Below, one piece after another: positions 22,737 to 33,666 of a stretch of 64,000 nt of DNA. Within the stretch, counting starts at the first letter, position 1; every line of letters begins with the position of its first letter. The notes beneath the pieces are model-generated. The model worked only from the letters and a program-made list of their open reading frames with translations, had not been told where the DNA came from and did no database searches. The DNA is taken from positions 29,283,001 to 29,347,000 of the forward strand of contig CANTUV010000037.1 of NCBI GenBank assembly GCA_947685225.1. Direction: 5' to 3'. This stretch comes from Garcia nutans. Its lineage: Eukaryota > Streptophyta > Magnoliopsida > Malpighiales > Euphorbiaceae. The position numbers and the translations under genes are program-made.

Positions 22737-24263
22737 AAGGTTGTTGATTCCATTTAATTCGAAATATGCCATGTTGATGTGTTGATGTGATCTATTGTTT
22801 TTCGAATGGCATGATTGGATTCGTTTTATCATTTGATGATGATTCGAATCTGTTATATGAGATATAACCTAAATCGTTGTTGATATATGATGTCAAAGAT
22901 GACCAATTGTATAAGATACAATTCTGTGAAGTCAAATTAGGGTTGGTATACAATCTGTTATGGTTTCGAATTAGGGTTAATATGATTAATTCAATTCGTT
23001 TATTCATATTGAATGTATACATAGATTTCGATTTTGATTAATATGATTATTGAGTAAATCGTTTTCTAAGGTTTCTTGTAATAGTTCTCTGTTAATATGA
23101 TTAATAGATTGCTATTATATTTTGTTTAATATGATTGACAGAATAAGGGTTTTGACAGAAAATAATTAATTGGATTAATGATTCTGTTTAGCTTCGAGGG
23201 GCGCTGCCCCTCGACCCAGCCCAAGGGCGCTGCCCCTTCAGAACCCCGCCCGCTGACCGGCCAGCGGGACCAACGTGTGCGCAGCGCCTTATAGTTCGTT
23301 CCGGTGACATTATGAATGTCAACTTATTTGGTTATTTTAAGATGTTTATATGAAATATGCTATGATTATTTGATGTCTTGGCATGGTGCATAGTATGGCT
23401 TTATGATCTATGTGATTGTTTATTCATATCTATGGATTATAAATATGGCCTGCGTGTCATTTATTTTTGTAACTTTATTATTACTAGTTTAGTATTTAGT
23501 TTTTATTATTAATGTAATAATGAAGACTCAAGCCTGGAGAAGAAGATGAAAAATTCCATGGAGATGAAGTTGCCTTTCAAGATATGAAGAAATGTACCAT
23601 TGCAAATGTTGTAATAGATAGGTTTTCTTTTCACCTAGGGTTGCCTATATGATCTTCATTTGGTCTCATGAAGATCATATCTAGTTTGGCCATACTATGT
23701 CACGTTTATTTTATTCGAATATGTATGAGTTGTCATGTTTGATAGTTTATATATGCATATAGGATGTGATATATAAATGTTAATTTTAACATGTTTTCAA
23801 AATTAAATGGAATGAACCCTCACTATTAATTTAAGTTTTAATGCCATCCATATCTTAAACACTTATCAAGGCTAAGATCACCTAAATGTATATTTTGCCA
23901 AAGTAAAGTACTTTAGGTTATCCTAGTAAGATATGATGAGTAATGGTGCTGCTCATGCGTTTAAAATTGGTTAGACTTAATTAGGCTATCAAAATGGTTT
24001 TGGGCCTAAGGCATTAGATGGGGTATAACATGCTATGACATATGATGTCACGATCCCATATCATCTAACAGTTACATGTGATGTAATTGGTAAGGGATAA
24101 TAACTTGATTTTAAGTGTCATGCCAAAGATGACTTAATATTAAGTAAAAATTGCATCTTAGCCCACTAAAATGTCATTGTGATGATTGAGGGTTATATTT
24201 TAGTGGGATTTTAATTACTTATCACCTTTTATTAATTAAAATTTGCATATTTTGTAGATTGAA
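22737..24263 (+). other. Copia-1 untranslated leader, about 1.5 kb
   Basis: AT-rich, without a convincing ORF. Its one notable part is a GC-rich insert at about 23191-23290 with three short hairpins. The last third (from about 23800) resembles the leader of copia-2 read in the opposite direction. Confidence 0.8.
23196..23268 (+). repeat. GC-rich hairpin cluster in copia-1 leader
   Basis: GAGGGGC-GCT-GCCCCTC (23196-23212), a similar AAGGGCGCTGCCCCTT (23223-23238), and CCCGCTG with CAGCGGG (23249-23255 and 23262-23268). It is strongly GC-rich within an AT-rich leader and absent from the copia-2 leader. Confidence 0.8.
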
Positions 24264-27200
24264 ATGGCTACCAACAATAACTCCACTTTATCACTGCGAT
24301 CCATCCTTGAGAAGGAAAAACTGAAAGAGAATGGGACTAATTTTGTTGATTAGTTTAGGAACCTGAGAATTGTTCTCGAACAAGAAAAGAAGTCCTATGT
24401 GCTTGATGAAGCTGTCCCTGAGCCACCTCCTGCTAATGCTTCTAATGCTGATAAGAACAAGCATAAGAAGCATATGGATGATTCCAATGACATTGGATGT
24501 CTTATGCTTGCTACTATGTGTCCAGAACTTCAGAAGGATCTGGAACACTTGGAGGCTTATGAGATGAGTGTCCATCTCAAACAAGCTTTCCATCAGCAAG
24601 CTAGGCAGGATAGATTCGACACTGCTGTTGCATTATTTGACTGCAAGATGTCAGAGGGCGAATCGGTTAGCGCTCATGTTTTGAAAATGAAGGGCTACAT
24701 TGATCACCTTGCCCGACTTGGATATCCCTTGAGTTTAGAACTCTCCACGGATTTGATCCTTCATTCTTTGCCCAGCAGTTTTTCACATTTTGTTATGAAC
24801 TATAATATGAACAACATGGAAAAGTCCATTCCTGAGCTACATGGTATGCTCAAAACTGTTGAAGCGAATATTAAAAAGCCCACTAAGGCTACCCATGTAT
24901 TGAATGTCAATAAGGGTAAGCCTATGAAGAAGAAAGGCAAGGCAAAGGGTAAAGCAACAGTTGCTACAAAGCCTAAGGGACAGCCCAAGCCAAAAGAACC
25001 CAAGGCACCTGTTCCTAAGGAAGGAACTTGTCACCATTGCAAGGAGCCTGGGCATTGGAAAAGAAATTGCCCACTTTATTTGGCTGAATTGAAGAAATCG
25101 AATGGTAGTGCGACTACATCTTCAGGTATATATGTTACAGAAATTAACTTATCTGCTTCTACTTCATGGGTATTGGATACTACATGTGATTCTCACATTT
25201 GTACAAATGTGCAGGGACTCAAAAGGAGTAGATCACTGAAAAGGGGCGAAGTTGACCTACGAGTTGGGAATAAAGCAAGAGTTGCTGCACTAGCTGTAGG
25301 ATCTTATGAACTTCAGATGCCTAATGGCTTTTTGTTAAATTTGAACAATTTCTATTATGTTCCTACTCTGAGTAGGAATCTTATTTCAGTTTCAGTTTTG
25401 GATGATGAAGGTTTTTCATTTTTAATTAAAAATAAGACATGTTCTATTTTTGATAAAGATGATTTGCTTTATGGTATTGCAAGATCTTTTAATGGCCTTT
25501 ATGTCCTTGACTTAGATGATTCTAGGGAGAATCATATTTATAACATAAACTATAAGAGAATTAAGCCAAATGACCTAAACCCTACATTTTTATGGCATTG
25601 TCGTCTTAGCCATATAAATGAGAAATGCATTTTTAAACTCCATCAAGATGGATTATTAGATTCATTTGATTTTGAATCATTTGATAAATGTGAATCTTGT
25701 TTACTTGGCAAAATGACAAAGAATCCTTTCATCGGACAAGGTGAAAGGGCTAATGACTTGCTAGGACTAGTACATACAGATGTATGTGGCCCGTTAAGCA
25801 TTAGTGCCAGAGGAGGATATAATTACTTCATTACTTTTACTGATGATTTCAGTAGGTATGGCTATGTCTACCTAATGAAACATAAGCATGAGGCTTTTTA
25901 AATGTTCAAAACTTTTCAAAATGAAGTACAAAATCAACTTGGTAAAACTATTAAGGCACTTCGATCTGATCAAGGTGGTGAATTTTTGAGCCAAGAGTTT
26001 GACGAACATCTAAGAAATTATGGAATTGTTTCACAATTAACTCCTCCAGGAACTCCACAGTGGAATGGTGTTTCTGAAAGAAGAAATCGAACTTTATTAG
26101 ATATGGTTCGATCTATGATGAGTCAAGCAGATCTTCCATTATCGTTTTGGGGTTATGCCTTGGAGACAGCTGCTTTTGTTTTAAACCGTGTACCATCTAA
26201 AGCGGTTGAAAAGATGCCATATGAGATATGGACTGGCAAAACACCTAGTTTGTCTTTTCTTAAGATTTGGGGTTGTGAAGCTTATGTGAAAAGACCAGTT
26301 TCAGATAAGTTAGCTCCAAAATCTGCTAAATGTATCTTTGTGGGATATCCTAAGGAAACTAAAGGATATTATTTCTATATTCCATCTGAGAACAAAGTGT
26401 TTGTTGCTCGAAATGGAACCTTTTTGGAAAAGGAATTCATTTCTAAAAGAACTAGTGGGAGTACAGTTCAATTAGATGAATTTATAGAACCACAAGAAGA
26501 TATTGAACCGCCTGTAGAAACAGTTTCAGAACCACAAGCCATTGTGGAAACTGAAAATGTTACACAAGTTCTGCGCATATCTGATAGACCACGTCATCAG
26601 CCTAAGAGATATGGATTTCTCATGACTGAAAGTCATGAAGTTTTGCTCATAGATCAAGATGAGCCAACTACCTATCTTGAAGCTGTGTCAGGTCCAGATT
26701 CAGAGAAATGGCTTGGAGCCATGAACTTTGAGATGCAGTCCATGTTTGACAACCAAGTTTGGGCCTTAATTGATCCTCCCGAAGGTATTAAGACTATTGG
26801 TTGCAAATGGGTTTTCAAGAAGAAAATTGACATGGATGGAAATGTACAAACCTATAAAGCAAGGTTGGTTGCTAAAGGTTTCAAACAAACTCATGGTATA
26901 GACTATGATGAAACCTTTTCTCCAATTGCTATGATTAAATCTATCAGGATTCTCCTTGCCATTGCTGCATACTATGATTATGTGATATGGCAAATGGATG
27001 TCAAAACCGCTTTCCTTAATGGAAATTTACTCGAGGATGTGTACATGACACAACCTGAGGGTTTTGTAAATCCTGAGAATTCTGGGAAGGTTTGCAAGCT
27101 TCAAAGGTCCATTTATGGATTGAAGCAAGCATCTCGAAGCTGGAATCTTTGTTTTGATGAAACAGCTAAGAACTTTGGTTTCATTCAAAATGAAGATGAA

Positions 27201-28238
27201 CCATGTGTTTACAAGATGGTTAGTGGGAGTGCTATCGTGTTCTTAGTCCTATATGTAGATGACATATTGATCATTGGAAATGATGTCCCCACTTTACAAA
27301 AGGTTAAAGATTGGTTAGGGAATTCTTTTTCAATGAAGGACTTGGGTGAGGCTGCAAATATCCTTGGTATAAGGATCTATAGAGATAGATCTAGAAGGAT
27401 AATTGGCTTAAGTCAAAGTACATACATTGACAAAGTGTTGAAGAGGTTCAGCATGCAAGATTCCAAGAAGGGATTCTTGCCTATGTCACATGGTATTCAT
27501 CTTAGCAAGAATCAATGTCCTAAGACATCTGATGAGCGAGATAGAATGAATAAGATCCCTTATGCTTCTGCTATTGGATCTATTATGTATGCCATGCTAT
27601 GTATTAGACCTGATGTCTCATATTCTTTGAGCACAACAAGTAGATATCAAGCTGATCCTGGTGAGGGTCACTGGACAGCTGTTAAGAACATTCTTAAGTA
27701 TCTAAGAAGAACTAAGGATGCTTTCTTGGTTTATGGAGGTTTGGAAGATGAGCTAGTTGTAAATGGTTACACAGATGCTAGTTTCCAAACTGATATAGAT
27801 GATTACAAATCCCAGTCAGGTTTTGTATTCACATTGAATGGTGGAGCCATTACTTGGAAAAGTTCCAAGCAGAACACAGTAGCAGATTCTACAACAGAAG
27901 CTGAGTATATAGCAGCATCAGATGCAGCTAAGGAAGCAGTTTGGCTGAAGAAATTCATCACTGAGCTTGGAGTGGTGCCTAGCATTGCTAATCCTATGGC
28001 TATCTATTGTGACAACAATGGTGCCATAGCGCAAGCAAAAGAGCCAAGGTCCCATCAGAAATCTAAGAATATACTCAGGCGATTTCACCTCATTCGAGAC
28101 ATCATTGATAGAGGTGATATCAAGATATGCAAAGTTGACACAAATGACAACAAAGCAGATCCATTGACAAAGCCTCTCTCGCGGGTCAAGCATGATCAAC
28201 ACACTAGGTCTATGGGCATGAGATATTTGTTAGACTAG
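24264..28238 (+). pseudogene. Copia-1 gag-pol polyprotein, two in-frame stops
   Basis: ATG at 24264 matches the start used in copia-2. The frame of 1324 codons is broken by TAG at 24351-24353 (Trp in copia-2) and TAA at 25899-25901 (Glu in copia-2) but has no frameshift. Domains: UBN2-type gag; CCHC knuckle CHHCKEPGHWKRNC near residue 255; protease with DTT at 305-307 where copia-2 has the catalytic DTG; GAG-pre-integrase with HCRLSH; integrase core with HTDVCGP, RSDQGGE and NGVSERRN; RT with YVDDILIIGND; RNase H with GYTDASF and STTEAEYIA. The altered protease motif alone should stop processing of the polyprotein. Confidence 0.94.
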
Positions 28239-28246
28239 GCCTAGTG

Positions 28247-28258
28247 CAAGTGGGAGAC
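28247..28258 (+). promoter_or_regulatory. Copia-1 polypurine tract
   Basis: CAAGTGGGAGAC immediately before the 3' LTR. Copia-2 has the same AAGTGGGAGA tract. Confidence 0.8.
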
Positions 28259-29614
28259 TGTTAGTGTATATGCCCTAGGCCATTGATTTGGACCTTAATG
28301 TTATTCATTTTGTTATTAATAAAGAAGTTTTTATTATCATTGTTATGTTTGCATGTTATATATAATAATGATTATATCCCTGGTTTATTATTATTATGGA
28401 GATAATAATAAATATAACTAGTGTAATATTGATTTGATAATCATAAGATGATTATAGGTATGAAGATACAAATCAATATTATTGATACATGTTAGAGAAT
28501 AGTGTATTGGATAGACCCACATAGATATCACTTCATGGTTTAATGTCATAAGTGTATCTCATAATAGTTTTCATTTAATCCTTTGACTTAAGATTGACAT
28601 AGTTTCCAACATAAGGAATACTATGTTTTGACATGATCAAACGTTATCTGTAACTAGATAATTATAAAGGTTATGCTTGAACATGGTATAAATTATGTAG
28701 AGGAAAATGAACAATCAAGATGGAATTTGTCCCTCTCTATGAGAGAGATATCTTCTGGGCCCCTCGATAAGTGTAACTAAGAAATGCATGGTCGTGCTCA
28801 AATAAGTTGATATAAGATCAATCTTATTTGTTTATCAGTTAACTTGGAGATTGAGTAATCATAAGTTTGGACAATATAAGTATGACATTTACTATGACTT
28901 ATGTTCAAACTAGATATCGTGTGACAAAGGGATTAATGCATGTACTATTTCAGGTTTTCATTTATAATGATTCTCATGATTAATTGGGTAGTCGTAATTT
29001 CTTGCTAGAGGCCAATTATGATTTGTGCATTTCAATAGAGATTGAAATACACTACCAGATAATATGAGCCTATCGGGTCACACACATAGAACGTAGGCTG
29101 TACTTAAATAATAATAATTATATTTTTATTATTGTTGTTAGTATTATTATTATTATTAGATATTAATAATAATATTGTTATAATAATTATTATTAGATAA
29201 TAATTATTAAAAATGTGGGTCCATATAGGATATGGACAGTTAGGGTTTTGACAAGGAAAGTCTTTTAAACGGTTTTAAAAGGGCTAGAGGGATGATGATC
29301 TGATTATTATTCGTTTTGAAAGAAAACGGAAGAAGAGAAAAATCTAAAAACCCTAGTTTCATTTTTGAAAAGGTTCAGCCACTGCCGTTGGTGAGCTAGC
29401 ACTCAGATCGGCGTACGTTCGTGTGGACTTCGTTAGAGGGTGTTCATCTTCAGAAGGCAGCATCTGTTAATCAATTTGAAGCTACACAAAAGGTTAGTTT
29501 CGAATCTCTTTTATCGAAGTGAATGGATCACATGGATCCTGGGAATAAATCGAAAGATAATTTTTGTTTTCCGCTGCGGCAAAAGGGTTGCAAATTTTTT
29601 CTAATTTAGTAACA
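28259..29614 (+). repeat. Copia-1 3' LTR
   Basis: 1356 bp, about 97.5% identical by eye to 21369-22723, including the AT-rich patch (about 29105-29212). Most differences are transitions. Confidence 0.95.
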
Positions 29615-30595
29615 GATCGGTTGACAAAGACAACTCATTTTCTTCCAGTTAGAATGGACTATTCTCTGGAGAAGTTGGCTGAGCTGTATATCAGTGAGAT
29701 AGTGAAGTTGCATGGAGTCCCAATTTCGTTGGTATCTGATCGAGATCCCTGGTTTACTTTAAGATTTTGGAAGAGTTTGCATGCTACTTTGGGTTCTTGA
29801 TTGCATTTTAGCACTACTTTCCATCCTCAGACAGATGGGCAGTCAAAGAGAGTGATACAGATTTTAAAGGACATGTTGAGAAGCTATGTCATTGAATTCT
29901 CTGGAAGTTGGGACAGATTTTTGCCATTGATGGAATTTGCTTACAGCAACAGTCATCAATCTAGTATTAAAATGGCACCTTACGAGGTATTGTATGATAG
30001 AAGATGCAAAAGGCCTCTATGTTGGGATGAAGTTGGAGAAGGTAAATTAGTTGGTCCCGATTTGATTAAAGAAATAGAAGAGAAAGTGAAGATAATTCTT
30101 GATTGGTTGAAAGCAGCATCAGATCGGCAGAAATCCTATTCAGATTTGAAGAGGGGAGACATAGTGTTTAGTGTTGGAGATAAAGTATTTTTGAAAGTGT
30201 CTCCTTGGAAGAGAATTTTGAGATTTGGCCGCAAAGGAAAGCTAAGTCCTCGTTTCATTGGACCTTATGAGGTACTGGAGAGAGTTGGACCAATGGCTTA
30301 TCGACTAGCTTTGCCTTCTGAGTTGGATCAAATTCACAATGTCTTCCATGTTTCTATGCTATGGAGGTACAGGTCAGACCCATCTCATGTATTGTTAGTT
30401 GAATCTAATGAGGTGAGTTCGAATTTGACTTTTGAAGAAGAACCTGTGGCTATTTTGGCACATGAAGTGAAAGAGTTGAGAAGTAAGAAAGTGCCACTTG
30501 TGAAGGTTCTTTAGAAGAATCATGCAAAGGAAGAGGCAACTTAGGAGAGTGAGCAAGTGATGCGAGATCAGTATCCTCAACTATTTCATAATTGA
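29615..30595 (+). pseudogene. E3 integrase C-terminal half and chromodomain, three stops
   Basis: The integrase frame of E3 resumes after the copia-1 duplication GATCG. Stops: TGA 29798-29800 (CGA in E2), TAG 30512-30514 and TAG 30542-30544 (both TGG in E2), natural end TGA 30593-30595. The second catalytic Asp (SDRDP) is kept, but the catalytic Glu is Lys in GQSKR. The GPY-like region (GPYEVLERVG) and the chromodomain tail are recognisable; both stops in the tail replace conserved Trp residues. Non-functional. Confidence 0.92.
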
Positions 30596-30628
30596 GAACA
30601 GGTAATTTTGAGGATGAAATTTATTTTT

Positions 30629-30639
30629 AGAGGGGGAGA
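30629..30639 (+). promoter_or_regulatory. E3 polypurine tract
   Basis: AGAGGGGGAGA lies two bases before the 3' LTR start TGTAATATCC and is identical in core to that of E2. Confidence 0.85.
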
Positions 30640-31324
30640 ATTGTAATATCCCAAACTATACCCTAAAATTTTTGGAATAATTATTGTTGAAATTGGATTA
30701 AATGATTTTAAAGTGTGTGTAAAGAATTAAGAGGAAAGAGGAGTGTGTATATGTTATATATAGAGATATATATAACATATACAAGTCAACAAGTGTGATG
30801 GTCAAATGAGATTTATTGGTTATTTTAAAATGGAAATTAAATTAAGTGGAAGATGATATTTATAATATTTTATTATTATAATTGCTTGGTGGATATTAAA
30901 AGAAGACTTTAGTGGTTTAGAAGAGTTAAGTGGGTTGACTTTCATCTTCTTCTTCTTTTCTCTTCTCTTTGGCTGGCCATCACCATAGCTAGAAGGAAAG
31001 GGAGTTTTATTGTTCTTTAACTCAAGATTTGATGGTGTTTCAAGAGATCAAGTTGGAGTTGAAGGGTTTTCATCACTTTTGGTAAGTTTTTCAACTTGAC
31101 TCTTTGGTTTTCTTTTGAGTTTGTGTATTGAGCTTGGTGTATGGTTGTTGTGGATTGTGTATATGTTGAGTTTTGATTTGTGTTTTGGATGTATGTATTG
31201 AGTTGTTTTGGTGTTTATGCAAGTTTAGTATGGTTTATTGATGGTTTTGGGTAAGATTATTTGGAGTGGATAAGGGTAAAGTATGTTGTTTGTTGGATGT
31301 GGTGTTGTTGGTGTTGGAATCAGG

Positions 31325-31670
31325 ATTTTTGGCCTGACATGCCCATGAGCACGGCCAAGTCTTTGGGCATGTCAATGGTTCTATTTTCTGGATGGGTGAC
31401 ATGACCAGTGACACGCCCATGTCACTGAGCGTGTCACAGCTTTTGTGTTGGAGCAGTATTGACACGAGCAGTGACACGCCCATGTCACTGTGCGTGTCAT
31501 AGCTACTGCGATGTTGGTTGATTGACATGTCCAGTGACACGTCCATCTCACTGAGCGTGTCATAGCCACTGTGTTGGGGGAAGATTGACACGCCCATGTC
31601 ACTGAGCGTGTCATAGCTTCTGTGTAGTGAGTTTAGAGCACGATCAGGAACAAGCCAGTGTTGTTGAGCA
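31325..31670 (+). repeat. GACACGCCC / GAGCGTGTCA module array
   Basis: About five imperfect units of 55-65 bp, each with a near-palindromic core of GACACGCCCATGTCACTGAG followed by CGTGTCA. Related but shorter sets occur in the LTRs of E2 (4500-4735, 14725-14960) and E5 (58680-58915). Confidence 0.8.
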
Positions 31671-32562
31671 TGTCATGTGTAGAGTTTTCCCTAGTTGGTT
31701 CTTATCCTTATTATCTTATGTGTATCTCTAAGTGAGTGTGTATTATCACTTTTGGATTAGGTTTTGAAGAGATTGAGTTGCCCTAATCCAAGTGTTGAAG
31801 GATTCTTGGAAGAGGAAGTGGTTAGATTGGTGTGAGTTGCTCTTAGGGTAAGTACAAACCTTACATGATTGCATACATTACATGACTTTGGGACTTAACA
31901 CATTTTGTTGTAAATGTGTTAAGTAATCTATTACATTATTGATATAATTGATTAATGCTATGATTTGCATAATGTGAAAGATATAATTATCGTTTAAAAT
32001 GTATGTACAATGCAATTGATTATGCATACTCAAATGATGAAATGTGAAGCCATTGATGTTGGCTATAATGATGTAAATGAAATATTGAGGCATTGTGCCT
32101 AGATGATTATGAGAAAATGAGAATGGAATTGATATTGAAATAATGAAAGAATTGTGTGCCTAATGTGTTATTCAATTTTCATAGTTTTGTTATTGGTGGC
32201 ATGCCTAAAAGTAATAATCCCTTGAAGCTGGGTTGGGCTTGGTCCTTGAAGCCATGTTGGGTTGATGCTTAGCTCCCCTAAAAGCTTGGTTGGGCCTAGT
32301 CCTTGAGGCCTAGTTGGGATGTTACATATGAGATGCTTCTCATTGTGATAATGATTCGCCTACGGGCTTGATAAATGTGATTATTGAACCAAAACATTAA
32401 CTCTGAGATTTGAATGACATATTAGTTTCTGTTGGGACCATGCTTGTCTTTGCTTAAATGTAATCATGAATGATGAAACAATTGAATAATATAATGAAGT
32501 GTGATGTTATGAAATATGGTATTCTTGTGCATTGTTTCTAATTCTTGGAAGTTTGACATTAG

Positions 32563-32893
32563 CATTATGATACGTGTAGTGGTGCATGGGCTATAATTCA
32601 ACGGCTTGCTTGGAATTAGGATTAGTTGTTTAGTGGATTTGGAAGTGTTTTAGGAAAAATAGGAGACGTGGTTTAAATTTGTGAGCTGTTAAATAATATT
32701 GGTATAAGCTCCTTCCTAGTTATTAGCCAATAGATTATCTTTTGTGTACTTAAGCAATTCAGCAAATAAGAGAAGGAAGCAGAAAATTAAATTAAATTTG
32801 AGGTTTAATTCTCACCCGAAGAGAATTTTGTGGTTGTTCTCACCCTAAGTAGAACAAATATCATCAATACTCTGATTAGGACCTATCACATTA
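32563..32893 (+). mobile_element. 321-bp solo LTR or TRIM-like insert with CATTA duplication
   Basis: The insert 32568-32888 starts TGATA and ends TATCA (inverted TG...CA termini) and is flanked by CATTA on both sides (32563-32567 and 32889-32893). The E3 5' LTR has the empty site with a single CATTA at 17356-17360. Size, ends and 5-bp duplication fit a short solo LTR, probably of a small-LTR copia element or a TRIM; no internal region is present. Confidence 0.88.
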
Positions 32894-32926
32894 CATTAAA
32901 GCTTATTGTTATCATGGTTAGTACCA

Positions 32927-32964
32927 CTAAGCCTATGGCTTAACGTGATTGTGGTTCATCGCGC
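32927..32964 (+). other. Paired stem-loops in E3 3' LTR
   Basis: CTAAGCC with GGCTTA around TAT, then ACGTGAT with ATCGCGC, partly through a G-U pair. Followed by CAGGTGACAGGG. Confidence 0.65.
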
Positions 32965-33332
32965 AGGTGACAGGGTAGATCCGGTTGAACCGGAGAGTTC
33001 AGCTAGACCAAGTCGAGTCTAGGCTTGTGAAGTGCTAATTGTGGACTTCAAGATCAGAGAAGAACTGCCAAACATGTATAAACTTTATATTTTGTAAATA
33101 TTGATATTTATGTATATATATGTATATACCGCTATATTTTCCGCTGCTTAATAAATAAATATTTTATCTATTATGTTTTATAATATAACTTAAATGTTTT
33201 AAGTTTTCTTATATTATTAAATTGAAAGATTGGTTTGCTTTAAAATAGACCGCAACATTCCTGTATCCGGTATACGTATATTACAGATGTGCTTGTATAT
33301 AGTGTGCGTATATGGGGTATAGGGGTGTTACA

Positions 33333-33666
33333 ATCCAGCAATATGGGTATAATATGGAATTAGAAGTGACCTTGATGGAAGTTGAGTCAATTAGGTAGAA
33401 ACAAAATGAGAATTTTGTTGATTATGTAAAGAGGTGGAGAAACAAGGTTGCATTGCTCAAGAAGAGGCCCGATGAGTCAGACCAGATTAGGATGATTGTA
33501 AGAGAGGTGCTGCCTAATCTTCATGAGTAGATGTCCCATACCCTTATCAGGGATTTCAAAGTTCTTCTGCAAGTTGGCTTACAAATAGAAAAATGGGAAA
33601 GAGAGAAGAATCATTTTGCTGGAGAAGAGGTAATAGGGGAAGCTATCAGTCTGGAAGTCAGGGTAT
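33333..33666 (+). pseudogene. Element H gag remnant, first half (Tat/Ogre-like)
   Basis: Matches the E4 gag (minus strand, about 52150 down to 51830) from IKQYGYN through WRNKAALLKKR and LPNLRERMSHTL to the Gly/Ser/Gln-rich end, with stops and a frameshift. It is cut at the left by the E3 3' LTR and at the right by the E4 LTR. The reading frame continues at 55837 once E4 and one target duplication are removed, which shows that the two pieces were one gag. Confidence 0.85.

Larger units (their letters stand above)
21369..29614 (+). mobile_element. Copia-1: Ty1/copia retrotransposon, complete structure, two stop codons
   Basis: 8246 bp, bounded by the 5-bp target duplication GATCG (21364-21368 and 29615-29619), with LTRs 21369-22723 and 28259-29614. 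It is inserted in the integrase codons of E3, whose frame resumes exactly after removal. LTRs differ at roughly 35 positions by eye (about 2.5%), so it is older than copia-2. It has the standard copia order gag-protease-integrase-RT-RNase H. Its LTR ends (TGTTAG...AACA) and protein match copia-2, so the two are related families; a Tork/Angela-type lineage is possible but not shown. Confidence 0.95.
16620..33332 (+). mobile_element. E3: degraded Ty3/gypsy chromovirus with nested copia-1 and a small solo LTR
   Basis: Parts: 5' LTR (right portion only, 16620-17806), gag-pol remnants 17807-21368 and 29620-30595, polypurine tract 30629-30639, 3' LTR 30642-33332. The 5' LTR is truncated by F1. The primer site and start of gag are deleted. 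The proteins are about as similar to E2 as expected for a related but older subfamily. Copia-1 (21369-29614) lies in integrase. The right end abuts the gag remnant of element H at 33333, so E3 inserted into H; the left half of H's gag is not in the window. Confidence 0.9.
30642..33332 (+). repeat. E3 3' LTR with inserted small solo LTR
   Basis: 2691 bp including the 326-bp insert with its TSD copy (about 2365 bp without it). Starts TGTAATATCC, ends GGGTGTTACA. It has an enlarged array of ACACGCCC/GAGCGTGT modules (about 31325-31670), CTTGAAGC-type repeats (about 32218-32320) and the stem-loop pair at 32927-32964. No gene; the short ORFs over the repeats are artefacts of repetition. Confidence 0.92.

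Noticed and set aside
31235..31614. ORFs of 77 and 120 codons with repeated MGVS/TWAC motifs
   Set aside because: The repeated peptides come from the GACACGCCC modules of the E3 LTR; no start context or family is recognisable.
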